Positions 16,990-27,316 are shown, counted from the stretch's first letter. The stretch is DNA of 64,000 bases from Vibrio sp. DW001 (GCF_029016285.1 NZ_CP091975.1:1488001-1552000); one strand, 5' to 3'. Numbers and translations: made by a program. The notes: generated by a model not told the origin, from the letters alone.

Positions 16990-17243
16990 TAATTCACTTT
17001 GGTCAATACAAGATTTGATTTTGCCTTGCTTATGCAGGGCAAAATTTCTTTGGCGTTCGTATAAGCCATCTTAAATCCAACTTCTTCTACTTCCCCTTCC
17101 ATTATTTCACATCGACATGCACCACAGTGCCCATCTCGGCAATGGTACTCGGGTTGCAAACCTGCAGATTCCATTGCTTCCAGAACGGTTTGCTCCGTTG
17201 TGGACAGGATAGGGGGTAGAGAGTTGATATTAAGTTTAAACAT
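16965..17243 (-). CDS. yfaE: Class Ia ribonucleotide reductase-maintaining 2Fe-2S ferredoxin
   Basis: 92 residues. A plant-type 2Fe-2S ferredoxin with cluster ligands in YHCRDGHCGACRCE and a distal cysteine in EILPCIS. In E. coli, YfaE supplies electrons to rebuild the diferric-tyrosyl radical of NrdB. Its position directly downstream of nrdB on the same strand supports the same role. It is transcribed as the last gene of nrdA-nrdB-yfaE. Confidence 0.93.
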   Translation of the reverse strand: MFKLNINSLPPILSTTEQTVLEAMESAGLQPEYHCRDGHCGACRCEIMEGEVEEVGFKMAYTNAKEILPCISKAKSNLVLTKVNYQIKAKSA

Positions 17244-17339
17244 TTTGACACTTATCGGTGATAGTAAATATGCATTGAACCTTTAACTCGCTTTCGTAAA
17301 CAAGTTAAAGGCTTATTTGGACAATTTTTCTGTAACAAA

Positions 17340-18473
17340 TTACAGTTCAAAATCTCCGAAATCGTCCGCATCGACTTCATTATCGATTTGACCGACTAGA
17401 TAGGAGCTGATTTCAGCCTCTTGCGGTGCAACCTGTACATTGTCAGATGATAACCAGGCGTTGATCCAAGGGATAGGATTGGATGTCGCTTCTGGGTACG
17501 CAATATCAAGGCCGACGGCTTGCATCCGGGTATTGGTAATGTATTCCACGTATTGTGATAAAATATCCTTATTTAGACCAATCATCGACCCATCTTTAAA
17601 TAGATATTCCGCCCACTCTTTTTCTTGCTCTGCTGCCGCTTTAAATAGGTCGAAACAGTCTTGTTTACACTCTTCTGCAATCTGAACGAAGGCAAAATCA
17701 TCTTGACCATTTCGAAGTAGATTAATCATATACTGAGTACCAGTAAGATGGAGTGCTTCGTCGCGTGCAATTAATTTGATGATCTTAGCATTGCCTTCCA
17801 TTAATTCACGTTCGGCGAATGCAAATGAGCAGGCAAAGCTGACGTAAAAGCGAATCGCTTCTAGTGCGTTAACCGACATCAAACAAAGGTACAGTTTTGT
17901 CTTTAAGGTGTGCAAATCAACCACAACGGTTTCGCCGTTGATGGTGTGCTTACCTTCTCCGTAGCGGTGGTAATCGTTGGTCAAGACGATGAGGTCATCA
18001 TAATAGCGAGAGATATCTTTGGCTCGATTTTGAATGTATTCATTTTCAACGATGTCATCAAAAACCTCACTAGGATTATTGACGATATTGCGAATGATAT
18101 GCGTATATGAACGAGAGTGAATCGTTTCTGAAAACGACCATGTTTCGATCCATGTCTCAACTTCTGGTAGAGATACAAGGGGTAACAACGCCACATTAGG
18201 GCTACGTCCTTGTATTGAATCAAGTAATGTCTGATATTTTAGGTTACTGATGAATATGTGTTTTTCATGTTCTGGTAACTTATTGTAATCGATACGATCG
18301 CTGGATACATCAACTTCTTCAGGACGCCAGAAAAATGAAAGTTGCTTTTCAATCAACTTTTCGAAAATTTCAAATTTTTGTTGATCGTAACGTGCAACAT
18401 TTACCGGTTGACCCAGAAACATAGGTTCCTTTAATTGGTCATTCTTAATTTGCGTAAAAGTACTGTAAGCCAT
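17340..18473 (-). CDS. nrdB: Ribonucleoside-diphosphate reductase 1 subunit beta
   Basis: 377 residues, the usual length. The diiron/tyrosyl radical subunit of class Ia reductase. Iron ligands are visible in [14 protein letters not shown] and ARDEALH, with EELM-type residues in [12 protein letters not shown]. The C-terminal tail (about the last 20 residues, ending [10 protein letters not shown]) is the segment that docks into NrdA. GAAGGGA lies upstream of the ATG. It follows nrdA after 127 bases with no clear terminator between. Confidence 0.98.
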   Translation of the reverse strand: MAYSTFTQIKNDQLKEPMFLGQPVNVARYDQQKFEIFEKLIEKQLSFFWRPEEVDVSSDRIDYNKLPEHEKHIFISNLKYQTLLDSIQGRSPNVALLPLVSLPEVETWIETWSFSETIHSRSYTHIIRNIVNNPSEVFDDIVENEYIQNRAKDISRYYDDLIVLTNDYHRYGEGKHTINGETVVVDLHTLKTKLYLCLMSVNALEAIRFYVSFACSFAFAERELMEGNAKIIKLIARDEALHLTGTQYMINLLRNGQDDFAFVQIAEECKQDCFDLFKAAAEQEKEWAEYLFKDGSMIGLNKDILSQYVEYITNTRMQAVGLDIAYPEATSNPIPWINAWLSSDNVQVAPQEAEISSYLVGQIDNEVDADDFGDFEL

Positions 18474-18600
18474 GGTCGCTTGTTTCCCTTCTTGCCCTAA
18501 TTCGTTAAGATTTTAGAGCATAGTATTTTTCTGATTTAGTCTCGAGATACTGACTTGTGAATCGAGACATTTTAATTGAGACTTCAATAAAGTAATAGCG

Positions 18601-20886
18601 TTAAATCTTGCAACCGCCGCCTTCGCAATCTTCATCTTCTTTTACGATCACATCCTTGCCTTGGTCGTCACTCGCACCGTCTCGGGTGTTGTGATAATAC
18701 AGCGTTTTCACACCGAATTTATAGGCAGTCAGTAGATCTTTAAGCAGAAGTTTCATCGGTACTTTGCCACTGGAATGTGCTGCCGGATCGTAGTTCGTGT
18801 TGGCAGAAATTGCTTGGTCGACAAATTTTTGCATGATACCAACTAGATGAAGATATCCGTCATTTTGAGGGATAGTCCACAACAGTTCATAGTTGTTTTT
18901 GAGCGCTTGATACTCAGGTACAACTTGCTTAAGAATACCATCCTTCGACGCTTTAACTGAAACGTAACCACGTGGTGGTTCTATACCGTTGGTTGCGTTT
19001 GAGATTTGCGAAGAAGTCTCAGATGGCATCAATGCGGTCAACGTTGAGTTACGAAGGCCGTGAGTTTTTATCTCTTCTCGTAGCGTTTCCCAGTCGTAAT
19101 GAAGTACTTCATCACAGATCTGATCGATATCTTTTTTATAGGTATCAATTGGGAGAATACCTTGCGAATAACGTGTCTCGTTAAAAGAAGGACAAGGGCC
19201 TTGTTCTTTCGCCAACTTAACCGATGCTTTTAATAAGTAGTATTGAATAGCTTCAAAGGTTTTGTGGGTTAGGCTGTTCGCACTGCCGTCGGAATAACGC
19301 ACACCATTTTTTGCAAGGTAGTAAGCGTAGTTGATCACGCCAACTCCTAAGGTACGACGATTCATTGTCGATTTGTATGCTGCTGGCAACGGATAGTCTT
19401 GATAGTCGAGCAGAGCGTCTAACGCCCTCACTACAAGCTCTGATAACTCTTCGAAGTCGTCTAATGATTTGATGGCGCCCAAGTTAAATGCAGACAAGGT
19501 ACAGAGTGCTATCTCGCCACTGTCATCTTCAACGTTGTTAAGTGGTTTAGTTGGTAACGCAATCTCAAGGCATAGGTTTGACTGGCGTATAGGTGCAACA
19601 CTTGGATCGAATGGACTGTGAGTATTACAGTGATCTACGTTTTGAACGTAGATACGACCCGTTGACGCTCTTTCCTGCATGAGCAATGAGAAAAGATCAA
19701 GTGCCTTCACTGTTTCTCGTTTAATGCTCTTGTCCGCCTCGTATTGAAGATATAGTTGTTCAAACTTGTCTTGGTCTTCGAAGAACGCGTCGTATAAACC
19801 GGGAACATCAGAGGGGGAAAATAAGCTAATGTTGGCGCCTTTAACCAATCGCGAATACATTGTCTTATTGATTTGTACTCCGTAATCCATGTGGCGGACA
19901 CGGTTTTCTTCCACTCCTCGGTTGTTCTTCAAAACTAATAGAGACTGTACTTCGCCGTGCCATATCGGATAAAAGACCGTTGCAGCACCGCCACGGACGC
20001 CACCTTGAGAACAACATTTCACGGCAGTTTGGAAATATTTGTAGAATGGAATACAACCCGTGTGGAAGGCTTCTCCACCACGGATCTCGGAACCCAAGGC
20101 TCGAATTCTACCAGCGTTTATACCTATACCAGCACGCTGAGACACATAACGCACAATTGAGCTTGACGTCGCGTTGATTGAATTAAGGCTATCGTCACAT
20201 TCAATAAGAACGCAAGAGCTAAATTGACGAGTGGGCGTACGAACACCAGACATAATCGGTGTAGGTAAAGAAATTTTAAAGGTAGAGACTGCGTCGTAGA
20301 AACGCTTTACGTAATCGAGTCGTGTATCTCGTGGATACTTGGCGAATAGGCAAGCTGCAACAAGGATATATAGAAACTGAGCACTTTCATATATCTCTTT
20401 TGTTACACGATTTTGTACAAAATACTTACCTTCGAGTTGTTTTACCGCGGCATATGAAAAGTCCAAATCACGCTTGTGGTCAATAAATTCGTCCATTTGA
20501 ACGAACTCTTGCTCTGAGTAATCTTCTAGAAGGTGTTTGTCGTATTTACCGTTACCAACGAGCTTAGAAACTTGATTGTAAAGAGTGGGTGGCTCGTATT
20601 GACCATAAGCTTTTTTACGCAAGTGAAAGACAGAAAGACGTGCGGCTAGATATTGATAATCTGGTGTCTCTTCTGAGATAAGGTCAGCAGCCGACTTTAT
20701 AATGGTTTCGTGAATATCACTAGTGGTGATGCCATCATAGAATTGGATGTGAGATTTAATTTCAACTTGAGAGACGGAAACATTGTCTAGGCCCTCTGCG
20801 GCCCATGTGATCACGCGATGGATCTTTTCTAGATCAATGGTTTCTTTACGGCCATTACGTTTAGTAACGGTGAGTTGCTGGTTCAT
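18601..20886 (-). CDS. nrdA: Ribonucleoside-diphosphate reductase 1 subunit alpha
   Basis: 761 residues, matching NrdA length. An N-terminal ATP-cone (about 5-95, VTKRNGRKETIDLEKIHRVI) provides dATP feedback. The catalytic region includes SSCVLIECDDSL, NLCLEIALPT and the radical-site loop around CTLSAFNLGAI. The C-terminal thioredoxin-reactive pair is present in EDCEGGGCKI. It reduces ribonucleoside diphosphates to deoxyribonucleotides with NrdB. A perfect DnaA box and a NrdR-like box lie upstream, matching replication-linked control known for E. coli nrdAB. Confidence 0.98.
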   Translation of the reverse strand: MNQQLTVTKRNGRKETIDLEKIHRVITWAAEGLDNVSVSQVEIKSHIQFYDGITTSDIHETIIKSAADLISEETPDYQYLAARLSVFHLRKKAYGQYEPPTLYNQVSKLVGNGKYDKHLLEDYSEQEFVQMDEFIDHKRDLDFSYAAVKQLEGKYFVQNRVTKEIYESAQFLYILVAACLFAKYPRDTRLDYVKRFYDAVSTFKISLPTPIMSGVRTPTRQFSSCVLIECDDSLNSINATSSSIVRYVSQRAGIGINAGRIRALGSEIRGGEAFHTGCIPFYKYFQTAVKCCSQGGVRGGAATVFYPIWHGEVQSLLVLKNNRGVEENRVRHMDYGVQINKTMYSRLVKGANISLFSPSDVPGLYDAFFEDQDKFEQLYLQYEADKSIKRETVKALDLFSLLMQERASTGRIYVQNVDHCNTHSPFDPSVAPIRQSNLCLEIALPTKPLNNVEDDSGEIALCTLSAFNLGAIKSLDDFEELSELVVRALDALLDYQDYPLPAAYKSTMNRRTLGVGVINYAYYLAKNGVRYSDGSANSLTHKTFEAIQYYLLKASVKLAKEQGPCPSFNETRYSQGILPIDTYKKDIDQICDEVLHYDWETLREEIKTHGLRNSTLTALMPSETSSQISNATNGIEPPRGYVSVKASKDGILKQVVPEYQALKNNYELLWTIPQNDGYLHLVGIMQKFVDQAISANTNYDPAAHSSGKVPMKLLLKDLLTAYKFGVKTLYYHNTRDGASDDQGKDVIVKEDEDCEGGGCKI

Positions 20887-20994
20887 TATTGTCGATTTCC
20901 CTAATAAGACTGACTAAAGCCCTTTTTTTTGTAATTTTTGTAAAAGCAATAGGGGCTAGTGTGATCAATACCCCCTAAATGAAAAATGGAAAAA

Positions 20995-21010
20995 ACACTA
21001 CATGTAGGGG
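20995..21010 (-). promoter_or_regulatory. NrdR-box-like palindrome
   Basis: ACACTACATGTAGGGG is a 16-bp imperfect palindrome resembling the NrdR consensus (ACACTATATATAGTGT-like, often with a CCCC/GGGG end in gammaproteobacteria). It lies 109 bases before the nrdA start. I did not find an equally good partner box at the usual 31-32 bp spacing, which lowers confidence. Confidence 0.45.
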
Positions 21011-21080
21011 TGTTGTGTGGAGCGACTTACAAGATAGTGCGTTTTCAAGAAATTTTCAAGATTCAGGTTGTGGGTTAGTT

Positions 21081-21089
21081 TGTGGATAA
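21081..21089 (-). promoter_or_regulatory. DnaA box upstream of nrdA
   Basis: TGTGGATAA is an exact complement of the consensus TTATCCACA. A two-mismatch copy lies 12 bases away (21069-21077). DnaA control of nrdAB is established in E. coli, so a box about 195 bases ahead of nrdA fits. Confidence 0.55.
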
Positions 21090-21293
21090 CTCGGAAAATG
21101 TCGGTAATCAGTTAGTAGGCACTTACTGAGCAAATAAGACGAGGATTAGTAGCAACAAAAAGGAAGCTAATTGAATGCTGTTTTGAAAAGAAAATAAAAA
21201 TATTTTCCTTGATCTTTGACGAGTTTTACATTTAAAGATCTTGATCTAATTATTATGCAAAACCCGTCTAATTTGTCGTCAAATTAGTAGACG

Positions 21294-22004
21294 TTAGGCG
21301 GGAAGTTGAGTATGAACAATATAATTTACATCGACTCGTGGACCCAAACGATAAGAATCAAATAATGGGTTGTAATGTAGCCCTGTAATCCCTAACTCTA
21401 GCAGGTTGGTTTTGTCTACCATCGTCAGCAATTCTGAAGGTTTGATGAATTTATCGTGGTGATGCGTGCCTTGAGGAACAATCTTTAAAATCTTCTCTGC
21501 ACCTACGATGGCAAACAGGTAAGATTTAAAATTTCGGTTCAGTGTTGAAAAGAATACATGGCCACCTGGCTTAATTAGTTTTTCACACGCACGGATAATA
21601 GAATGTGGATCAGGCACGTGCTCCAGCATCTCCATGCAAGTGATGACCTCATAGCTACTTGGATTTTGTTCTGCGTGTTCTTCTATTGTGCTTTGGATGT
21701 AGGTTAGGCTAGTTTTTGTCTCCAATGCATGCAACCTCGCGACCTCCAATGGCTCTTTACCCATATCTAACCCCGTCACTTGTGCACCTTGCTTAGCCAT
21801 GCTCTCAGATAAAATTCCGCCCCCACAGCCAACGTCTAATACCTTTTTATCAAATAAACCATTGGCTTTATCCAATACATAGTTTAATCGTAGCGGATTG
21901 ATTTGATGTAACGGCTTAAATTCCCCATCAAGGTCCCACCATCTTGATGCCATATCTTCAAATTTTCTGATCTCTTCTGGATCGACGTTCACTGTTGGTG
22001 ACAT
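21294..22004 (-). CDS. ubiG: Ubiquinone biosynthesis O-methyltransferase
   Basis: 236 residues. A class I SAM-dependent methyltransferase. It has [19 protein letters not shown] at the start, SAM motif [27 protein letters not shown], and [18 protein letters not shown], all typical of UbiG. It performs both O-methylations of the ubiquinone ring. AAGGAAG precedes the ATG. It lies between nrdA and gyrA, as in E. coli, and diverges from the DUF1223 gene. Confidence 0.97.
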   Translation of the reverse strand: MSPTVNVDPEEIRKFEDMASRWWDLDGEFKPLHQINPLRLNYVLDKANGLFDKKVLDVGCGGGILSESMAKQGAQVTGLDMGKEPLEVARLHALETKTSLTYIQSTIEEHAEQNPSSYEVITCMEMLEHVPDPHSIIRACEKLIKPGGHVFFSTLNRNFKSYLFAIVGAEKILKIVPQGTHHHDKFIKPSELLTMVDKTNLLELGITGLHYNPLFDSYRLGPRVDVNYIVHTQLPA

Positions 22005-22198
22005 TGCTTATTCTTCCTTGACGGTATTCATAATGGATTATAAACAGATATTGCAGTGACTTGAAAGGAACGGCCTCAATAAAGCGGTTCGCTAATGCCG
22101 GTTTTTGATGAGTTAGGAAGATAGAGTGTTGTAACGAGTATGAAATTTATCTCTATCAAAGGAGGTCTCATTGTTAGGCTTAATATAAGGAGTCGAGT

Positions 22199-22927
22199 AT
22201 GAACAAGAGCACCTTCTTTACTGTTATGTTATTGATCACATCTGGTTCTCATTCATCGCTAACATTTGCTAGCAATCAGATTTGGTCACATGAAGGGCAA
22301 CCAGCGCAATTAATAGAGCTGTTTACATCTGAAGGATGTTCGAGCTGTCCGCCTGCTGATAAGTATTTGAGTAAATTCCAACAACATTCTGGTTTATGGA
22401 CTGAATTTATTCCGCTCGCTTTTCATGTGGATTATTGGAACTACCTTGGCTGGAAAGACGAGTTTTCACATCCTTCTTTTACTCAACGCCAACGCCTGTA
22501 TAAAAGCTATGGTGCTTCATCTTCCGTTTACACACCGGGTTTTTTTGTTGATGGTCGAGAATGGAGAGGTTATTTTTCGAGAGACCAATTGCCTTTTAAT
22601 TCGGCTTCGGTTGCCGGAAAACTCATGGTTACGCGTTCAGGGAATCAATTTGATCTTTCGTATAGCGTAAAAGGTGAATATATCGCGCACCTTGTCTTGC
22701 TCGCCATGGATGAGAGTACAGAAATTAAAGCAGGCGAAAACAGAGGTAAAAAATTGGAGCACGATTTTGTTGTTTTAGATAAACAACAATTACTAGCAGA
22801 ACAGAACTGGCGCTTTGAGTTATCAGCGTGGCCTGAAAAAGCGGACGCAATGGCGGTATGGTTAACGAAACGAGACGGCTTTCAACCTGTACAAACGGTC
22901 GGTGGCATGTTGGTTTCATCACAATAA
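22199..22927 (+). CDS. DUF1223 secreted thioredoxin-fold protein
   Basis: 242 residues with an N-terminal signal peptide (about 1-24, ending in TFAS). The body matches DUF1223: LIELFTSEGCSSCPPADKYL with a CSSC thioredoxin-like motif, FHVDYWNYLGWKD, YTPGFFVDG and a C-terminal beta domain. It is presumably a periplasmic thiol-disulfide or metal-handling protein, but the family has no settled function. AAGGAG precedes the ATG. It sits between ubiG and gyrA, which are adjacent in E. coli. Confidence 0.88.
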   Translation: MNKSTFFTVMLLITSGSHSSLTFASNQIWSHEGQPAQLIELFTSEGCSSCPPADKYLSKFQQHSGLWTEFIPLAFHVDYWNYLGWKDEFSHPSFTQRQRLYKSYGASSSVYTPGFFVDGREWRGYFSRDQLPFNSASVAGKLMVTRSGNQFDLSYSVKGEYIAHLVLLAMDESTEIKAGENRGKKLEHDFVVLDKQQLLAEQNWRFELSAWPEKADAMAVWLTKRDGFQPVQTVGGMLVSSQ

Positions 22928-23334
22928 AGCTAATAACTCTGAGCTCAGATCAATAAATTAGACTTTGTGGGAGAAGGTAAACGCATAACACCACTATAAA
23001 CCGTATTGAGAGATAACCAACGCGGCTCTGTTACGTCTTTTAGCAAGAAATAGATAATGTCATCTCTTAGTTGTCTATTTCTTGCTACGAGCTTTACATA
23101 CGTCTTATTTTCTCGACAACAAACGTGAATAGCGTATTTTTTCTGCTCACAAAATCATCATTATTCAATAAATTAGCACACAGAAACGCGTCTTTCATGG
23201 GATTTGCAACTTTTTGATGCCACAACATCATAAAAGGTGATGGAAAGTGGTGCGGATACGATAAGTTTTGTGTTATATTTTGCGACCTTGTACGTATCGA
23301 ATATACGATCAAAATATAGAGGGAAAATGGCTCT
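22928..23334 (+). other. gyrA upstream region
   Basis: 407 bases between the DUF1223 gene and gyrA. The main structure is a 14-bp inverted repeat (23041-23087). Closer to gyrA, TTATATT near 23273-23279 could serve as a -10 element, but no matching -35 is convincing. No coding frame here looks real. Confidence 0.5.
23041..23087. repeat. 14-bp perfect inverted repeat upstream of gyrA
   Basis: TAGCAAGAAATAGA (23041-23054) and TCTATTTCTTGCTA (23074-23087) are exact reverse complements around a 19-base loop. It lies about 115 bases after the DUF1223 stop and about 250 before gyrA. There is no T run, so it is not a standard intrinsic terminator; it may be an mRNA-end structure or a binding site. 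Confidence 0.75.
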
Positions 23335-25995
23335 ATGAGCGATCTAGCTAAAGAGATCACGCCCATAAACATTGAAGATGAGCTGAGAAGTTCTTACTTA
23401 GACTACGCGATGTCTGTCATCGTTGGTCGTGCTCTTCCTGATGTGCGTGATGGCCTAAAACCAGTACACCGCCGCGTTTTATTCGCGATGAATGTGCTTG
23501 GTAATGATTGGAACAAAGCATATAAAAAATCTGCCCGTGTTGTGGGTGATGTAATCGGTAAATATCACCCTCACGGTGATAGTGCGGTATACGACACTAT
23601 AGTTCGTATGGCACAACCGTTTTCTTTACGTTACATGCTGGTCGATGGCCAGGGTAACTTTGGTTCTATTGATGGGGACTCAGCAGCAGCGATGCGTTAT
23701 ACGGAAGTCCGTATGTCGAAGATCGCTCATGAACTTCTTGCTGACCTTGATAAAGAAACAGTAGATTACGTCCCTAACTACGACGGAACAGAATTTATTC
23801 CAGCGGTTCTACCGACGAAAGTACCAACATTGTTGGTTAATGGTTCGTCTGGTATCGCGGTTGGTATGGCAACAAATATTCCTCCTCATAACTTGAATGA
23901 GGTTATTGCTGGTTGCCTAGCGTTTATCGATAATGAAGAAATTACTATCGAAGAGCTTATGGACTTTATTCCAGGTCCTGACTTTCCAACGGCTGCTTTA
24001 ATCAGTGGACGTAAAGGGATTGTCGAAGCTTATAATACTGGACGCGGTAAAGTTTACATGCGTTCAAAAGCGCATATCGAATCTGAAAAGAACGGTAAAG
24101 AAACGATCATTGTTACTGAAATACCTTATCAGGTTAACAAGGCACGCGTAATCGAAAAGATTGCCGAGCTTGTTAAAGATAAAAAGGTAGAAGGTATCAG
24201 TGCCCTACGTGATGAATCTGATAAAGACGGCATGCGTATTGTTATCGAATGTAAGCGTGATGCGGTTGCGGAAGTGGTTCTAAATAACCTCTATTCATTG
24301 ACTCAGCTTCAAACAACGTTCGGTATCAACATGGTTGCGCTAGATAACGGCCAGCCTAAACTATTCAACCTTAAAGAAATGTTGAAATGTTTTGTTGATC
24401 ACCGTCGTGAAGTTGTTACACGCCGTACTATCTTCGAACTTCGCAAAGCGCGTGATCGTGCACATATCTTAGAAAGTCTTGCGTTAGCACTGGCGAATAT
24501 CGACGAAATCATCGAATTGATTCGTAATGCATCGACACCTGCGGAAGCGAAAGCTGGCCTAGTTGCTCGAGGTTGGGATCTTGGTAATGTTGCGGGGATG
24601 CTTGAACGAGCGGGTACCGATGCTGCTCGTCCAGAGTGGCTTGAAGACCAATTTGGTATTCGTGATGGTCAATACTATCTGACAGAACAACAAGCTCAAG
24701 CTATCCTAGAGCTTCGTTTACACAGATTGACTGGTTTAGAGCACGAGAAAATTCTTGAAGAGTATAAAGCGCTTCTTGAAGAAATCGCCGAGTTAATGCT
24801 TATTCTTTCTAGTACTGATCGCTTGATGGAAGTGATTCGTGAAGAGCTTGAAATTGTCCGTGACAATTTCGGTGATGAGCGTCGTACGGAAATTATTGCC
24901 GCTGTCCATGATATGGATATGGAAGAACTCATTGCACAAGAAGATGTTGTGGTTACTTTGTCTCATGCAGGTTACGTTAAGTATCAAATCCTGAATGACT
25001 ACGAAGCACAGCGTCGAGGTGGTAAGGGTAAGAGCGCGACTAAGATGAAAGACGAAGATTATATCGAACGTCTATTAGTTGCCAATACCCACGACAACAT
25101 TCTCTGTTTCTCTACAAGAGGCAAGGCGTATCGCTTGAAAGTATTCCAACTTCCTCAAGCAAGTCGAAATGCACGTGGTAAACCTATCGTTAATATTCTA
25201 CCTCTAGAAGAAAACGAAAGAATCACGGCTATTTTACCAGTAACTGAATACTCTGAAGATAAGTTTATCTTTATGGCGACTGGCGATGGTACGGTGAAGA
25301 AAACGTCACTAGCAAGCTTTGCTAATGTACGTTCAAACGGTCTTATTGCTGTGAATCTGAGAGATGATGATTCTCTCATTGGTGTTGATATTACCGATGG
25401 TAATAGCGATATCATGCTGTTCTCGAAAACGGGTAAAGTGGTTCGCTTTAAAGAAGAGCTTGTTCGAGGAATGGGCCGTACAGCGGCTGGTGTTCGTGGT
25501 ATGAAGCTGGTTAATGGTGACCAAGTTGTTTCGCTAATTGTTCCTGCTAATGAAGGAAATATATTAACGGTGACACAAAATGGTTACGGTAAACAAACTT
25601 CATTAGAAGAGTACCCAACGAAAGGTCGTGCTACGCAAGGTGTGGTTTCGATTAAGGTCTCTGAGCGTAACGGACAAGTTGTCGGTGCTGTGCAGGTTGT
25701 AGATGGTGATGAGTTTATGATGATCACCGACGCTGGCACATTGGTACGTACTCGTGTTTCTGAAGTTAATCAGGTTGGACGTAATACACTAGGTGTTACG
25801 CTAATCAGAACATCTGAAGATGAAAATGTTGTTGCACTGCAAAGAATTGATGAAATAGAGGAAGCTGAAATAGAAGAATTAGAAGGGGAAGAAATGGACC
25901 CAACTAATGAATCTGAATCAGTGACTGATACTCAAGATTCTGAAACGAGCGATGATGACATTGAAGATGATGCTGACGTTGACTCTGAAGAGTAA
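23335..25995 (+). CDS. gyrA: DNA gyrase subunit A
   Basis: 886 residues. It has the N-terminal winged-helix/tower domain with catalytic Tyr122 in AMRYTEVRM. The quinolone-determining positions are wild type: Ser83 and Asp87 in [11 protein letters not shown]. The C-terminal half is the six-bladed beta-pinwheel, including the GyrA-box [10 protein letters not shown]. It ends in a long acidic tail (about the last 45 residues, rich in Glu, Asp and Ser). With GyrB it introduces negative supercoils. A terminator follows directly. Confidence 0.99.
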   Translation: MSDLAKEITPINIEDELRSSYLDYAMSVIVGRALPDVRDGLKPVHRRVLFAMNVLGNDWNKAYKKSARVVGDVIGKYHPHGDSAVYDTIVRMAQPFSLRYMLVDGQGNFGSIDGDSAAAMRYTEVRMSKIAHELLADLDKETVDYVPNYDGTEFIPAVLPTKVPTLLVNGSSGIAVGMATNIPPHNLNEVIAGCLAFIDNEEITIEELMDFIPGPDFPTAALISGRKGIVEAYNTGRGKVYMRSKAHIESEKNGKETIIVTEIPYQVNKARVIEKIAELVKDKKVEGISALRDESDKDGMRIVIECKRDAVAEVVLNNLYSLTQLQTTFGINMVALDNGQPKLFNLKEMLKCFVDHRREVVTRRTIFELRKARDRAHILESLALALANIDEIIELIRNASTPAEAKAGLVARGWDLGNVAGMLERAGTDAARPEWLEDQFGIRDGQYYLTEQQAQAILELRLHRLTGLEHEKILEEYKALLEEIAELMLILSSTDRLMEVIREELEIVRDNFGDERRTEIIAAVHDMDMEELIAQEDVVVTLSHAGYVKYQILNDYEAQRRGGKGKSATKMKDEDYIERLLVANTHDNILCFSTRGKAYRLKVFQLPQASRNARGKPIVNILPLEENERITAILPVTEYSEDKFIFMATGDGTVKKTSLASFANVRSNGLIAVNLRDDDSLIGVDITDGNSDIMLFSKTGKVVRFKEELVRGMGRTAAGVRGMKLVNGDQVVSLIVPANEGNILTVTQNGYGKQTSLEEYPTKGRATQGVVSIKVSERNGQVVGAVQVVDGDEFMMITDAGTLVRTRVSEVNQVGRNTLGVTLIRTSEDENVVALQRIDEIEEAEIEELEGEEMDPTNESESVTDTQDSETSDDDIEDDADVDSEE

Positions 25996-26013
25996 TTAAC
26001 GGCTAAAATTAAT

Positions 26014-26044
26014 AAAAAAACCGGGCAGAAAGCCCGGTTTTTTT
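26014..26044 (+). terminator. Terminator of gyrA
   Basis: Stem ACCGGGC/GCCCGGT, extended by A/T pairs and with a five-base loop, is followed by seven T. It begins 19 bases after the stop. Confidence 0.95.
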
Positions 26045-26097
26045 ATGCTTGAAATGCTATCGTATTGCGACATTTCTCATTTTCTATATCAATCCAT

Positions 26098-26727
26098 ATG
26101 CCTGTTTTAATTCTCTGTTTGTTACTCACGCTCATCATTTTTCTGTTTCATTTTAGATATCAAAAAAAGAGCAGCTTATTAACTCCGCTTGTCGTATCTA
26201 TCACTTTATCTTCAATTTGCACGCTTTCTTGGTTTTATATTGTGTCTCCAGATAAGGAGCAAACCAAGGTTGTAAAACTTGCTGTCCCACTAACTATCGA
26301 TGAAATTATTGTCGAGATTCAAGACAAACTAAGGGAAGACAAAAATAATGCGGATCTGTGGTTTCAATTAGGACAAGGATATTTTGCAAATGGAGAATTT
26401 ACCAATGCAGACACTTGCTTTGGTTACGTGTTGCGATTGACTGATGAACCTTCATCAACCATTTACGCCGCAAAAGCCACGGCCTTATATTATTTAAGTT
26501 CACAGCGCATGACTCAAGAAGTAAATGAATTACTGGATATCGCTTTGTCAAAGGATCAACTAAACGATACTGCGTTAATGCTCATCGCTAATGACCATTT
26601 CATTAGTTTTAGATATGATGACGCGATTGAGACTTGGCAAAAAGTGTTAGATTCAGAACGCCAAGGCATAGACAGAGTGGCAATCATTAACTCTATAAAC
26701 AGAACCCAAGCATTACAAACTAAGTAG
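26098..26727 (+). CDS. nrfG: NrfG, TPR component of the cytochrome c nitrite reductase haem lyase
   Basis: 209 residues from the ATG at 26098 (a TTG at 26065 is possible; neither has a good ribosome-binding site). There are two hydrophobic N-terminal segments, then TPR repeats: ADLWFQLGQGYFANGEF, IYAAKATALYYLSSQRMT and ALMLIANDHFISFRYDDAIE followed by TWQKVL. These align closely with E. coli NrfG (ELYAALATVLYY, TALMLLASDAF, AIELWQKV). NrfG works with NrfE and NrfF to attach the unusual CxxCK-bound haem of NrfA. It lies apart from the main nrf operon, convergent with nrfA. Confidence 0.85.
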   Translation: MPVLILCLLLTLIIFLFHFRYQKKSSLLTPLVVSITLSSICTLSWFYIVSPDKEQTKVVKLAVPLTIDEIIVEIQDKLREDKNNADLWFQLGQGYFANGEFTNADTCFGYVLRLTDEPSSTIYAAKATALYYLSSQRMTQEVNELLDIALSKDQLNDTALMLIANDHFISFRYDDAIETWQKVLDSERQGIDRVAIINSINRTQALQTK

Positions 26728-27280
26728 TTCTCAGTTTCTTGATATTGAGTGCTTGCTCTGCATGTTGGGTGTTGTTTCGTCAGGCTCGTTGGCTTGCTCT
26801 TATCTTTTCAATTGAACAGGTTACTTGCAGCCAGTTAACGGGTGATATTTGTAAACTACTCGTTTCATTTTTAGCCATTTCCTTTCTATCTATACAAGAG
26901 TTTGCGGTGTATATCCGTTTCGACACTGCTTATCTTTGTTGCGTATATCACTCAAGTCGATTAGTCCGATTACCACCAACAGTTCATTCCTGCTGATGAA
27001 GAGATGACGCCAGAGCGCAAGTAAATCGGTGGCTTGTTTGATGGTTGAAGAATGGGTAGGTTTACTGTCTAGCCAATCTAGAGTCAGTTGGGGCGACTTG
27101 TGATTCAAAGACCAGTGAAACAGACCATCACGATCAGGCAATATTTTATGTTCAGGTTGTTTCCTTGAGTCACTAATTGATATTGAGTACTTCTTTATTA
27201 CGCAGGCATATACGCCAACCAAATGCGCTAACACGCCGGAAGCATTCGTTTCGAAGCTGATGCCTGAAGAGAAATTAGGA
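26728..27280. other. Unassigned stretch between nrfG and nrfA
   Basis: About 550 bases with no gene I can support. Open frames exist on both strands, the longest on the minus strand at 26890-27234, but none shows a ribosome-binding site or a recognisable family. It may be a decayed gene left by the rearrangement that separated nrfG from the other nrf genes; I saw no transposase motif or terminal repeats. Confidence 0.5.
26890..27234 (-). CDS. Possible short ORF or gene remnant, unknown
   Basis: 114 codons from a GTG start without a visible ribosome-binding site. The middle (DGLFHWSLNHKSPQLTLDWL) reads like ordinary protein, but nothing identifies a family. It lies within the nrfG-nrfA gap on the same strand as nrfA, upstream of nothing obvious. 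It is either a small lineage-specific gene, a fragment, or chance. Confidence 0.2.
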   Translation of the reverse strand: MLAHLVGVYACVIKKYSISISDSRKQPEHKILPDRDGLFHWSLNHKSPQLTLDWLDSKPTHSSTIKQATDLLALWRHLFISRNELLVVIGLIDLSDIRNKDKQCRNGYTPQTLV

Positions 27281-27316
27281 TTGAAAAAAAAGAAATGCCA
27301 GCAAAAGCTGGCATTT
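27281..27316 (-). terminator. Terminator of nrfA
   Basis: AAATGCCAGC-AAAA-GCTGGCATTT (27293-27316) is a perfect 10-bp stem. On the minus strand it is followed by a run of eight T. It lies about 40 bases beyond the nrfA stop. Confidence 0.92.

Larger units (their letters stand above)
20887..21293 (-). other. nrdA upstream region
   Basis: 407 bases between nrdA and ubiG, both on the minus strand. It holds the nrdA promoter (not resolved) and a NrdR-like box (20995-21010). A perfect DnaA box (21081-21089) has a weaker second copy TGTGGGTTA (21069-21077) beside it. The part nearest ubiG (about 21180-21290) is AT-rich with no gene seen. Confidence 0.6.

Noticed and set aside
24696..25524. Long open frames antisense to gyrA
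   Set aside because: They follow from the codon use of gyrA, have no start signals and no recognisable domains.
26739..26996. 85-codon plus-strand frame after nrfG
   Set aside because: Cysteine- and serine-rich composition without a start signal; looks like noncoding sequence.
26728..27280. Insertion-sequence remnant in the nrfG-nrfA gap
   Set aside because: No transposase motif, terminal inverted repeats or target-site duplication could be found by eye.
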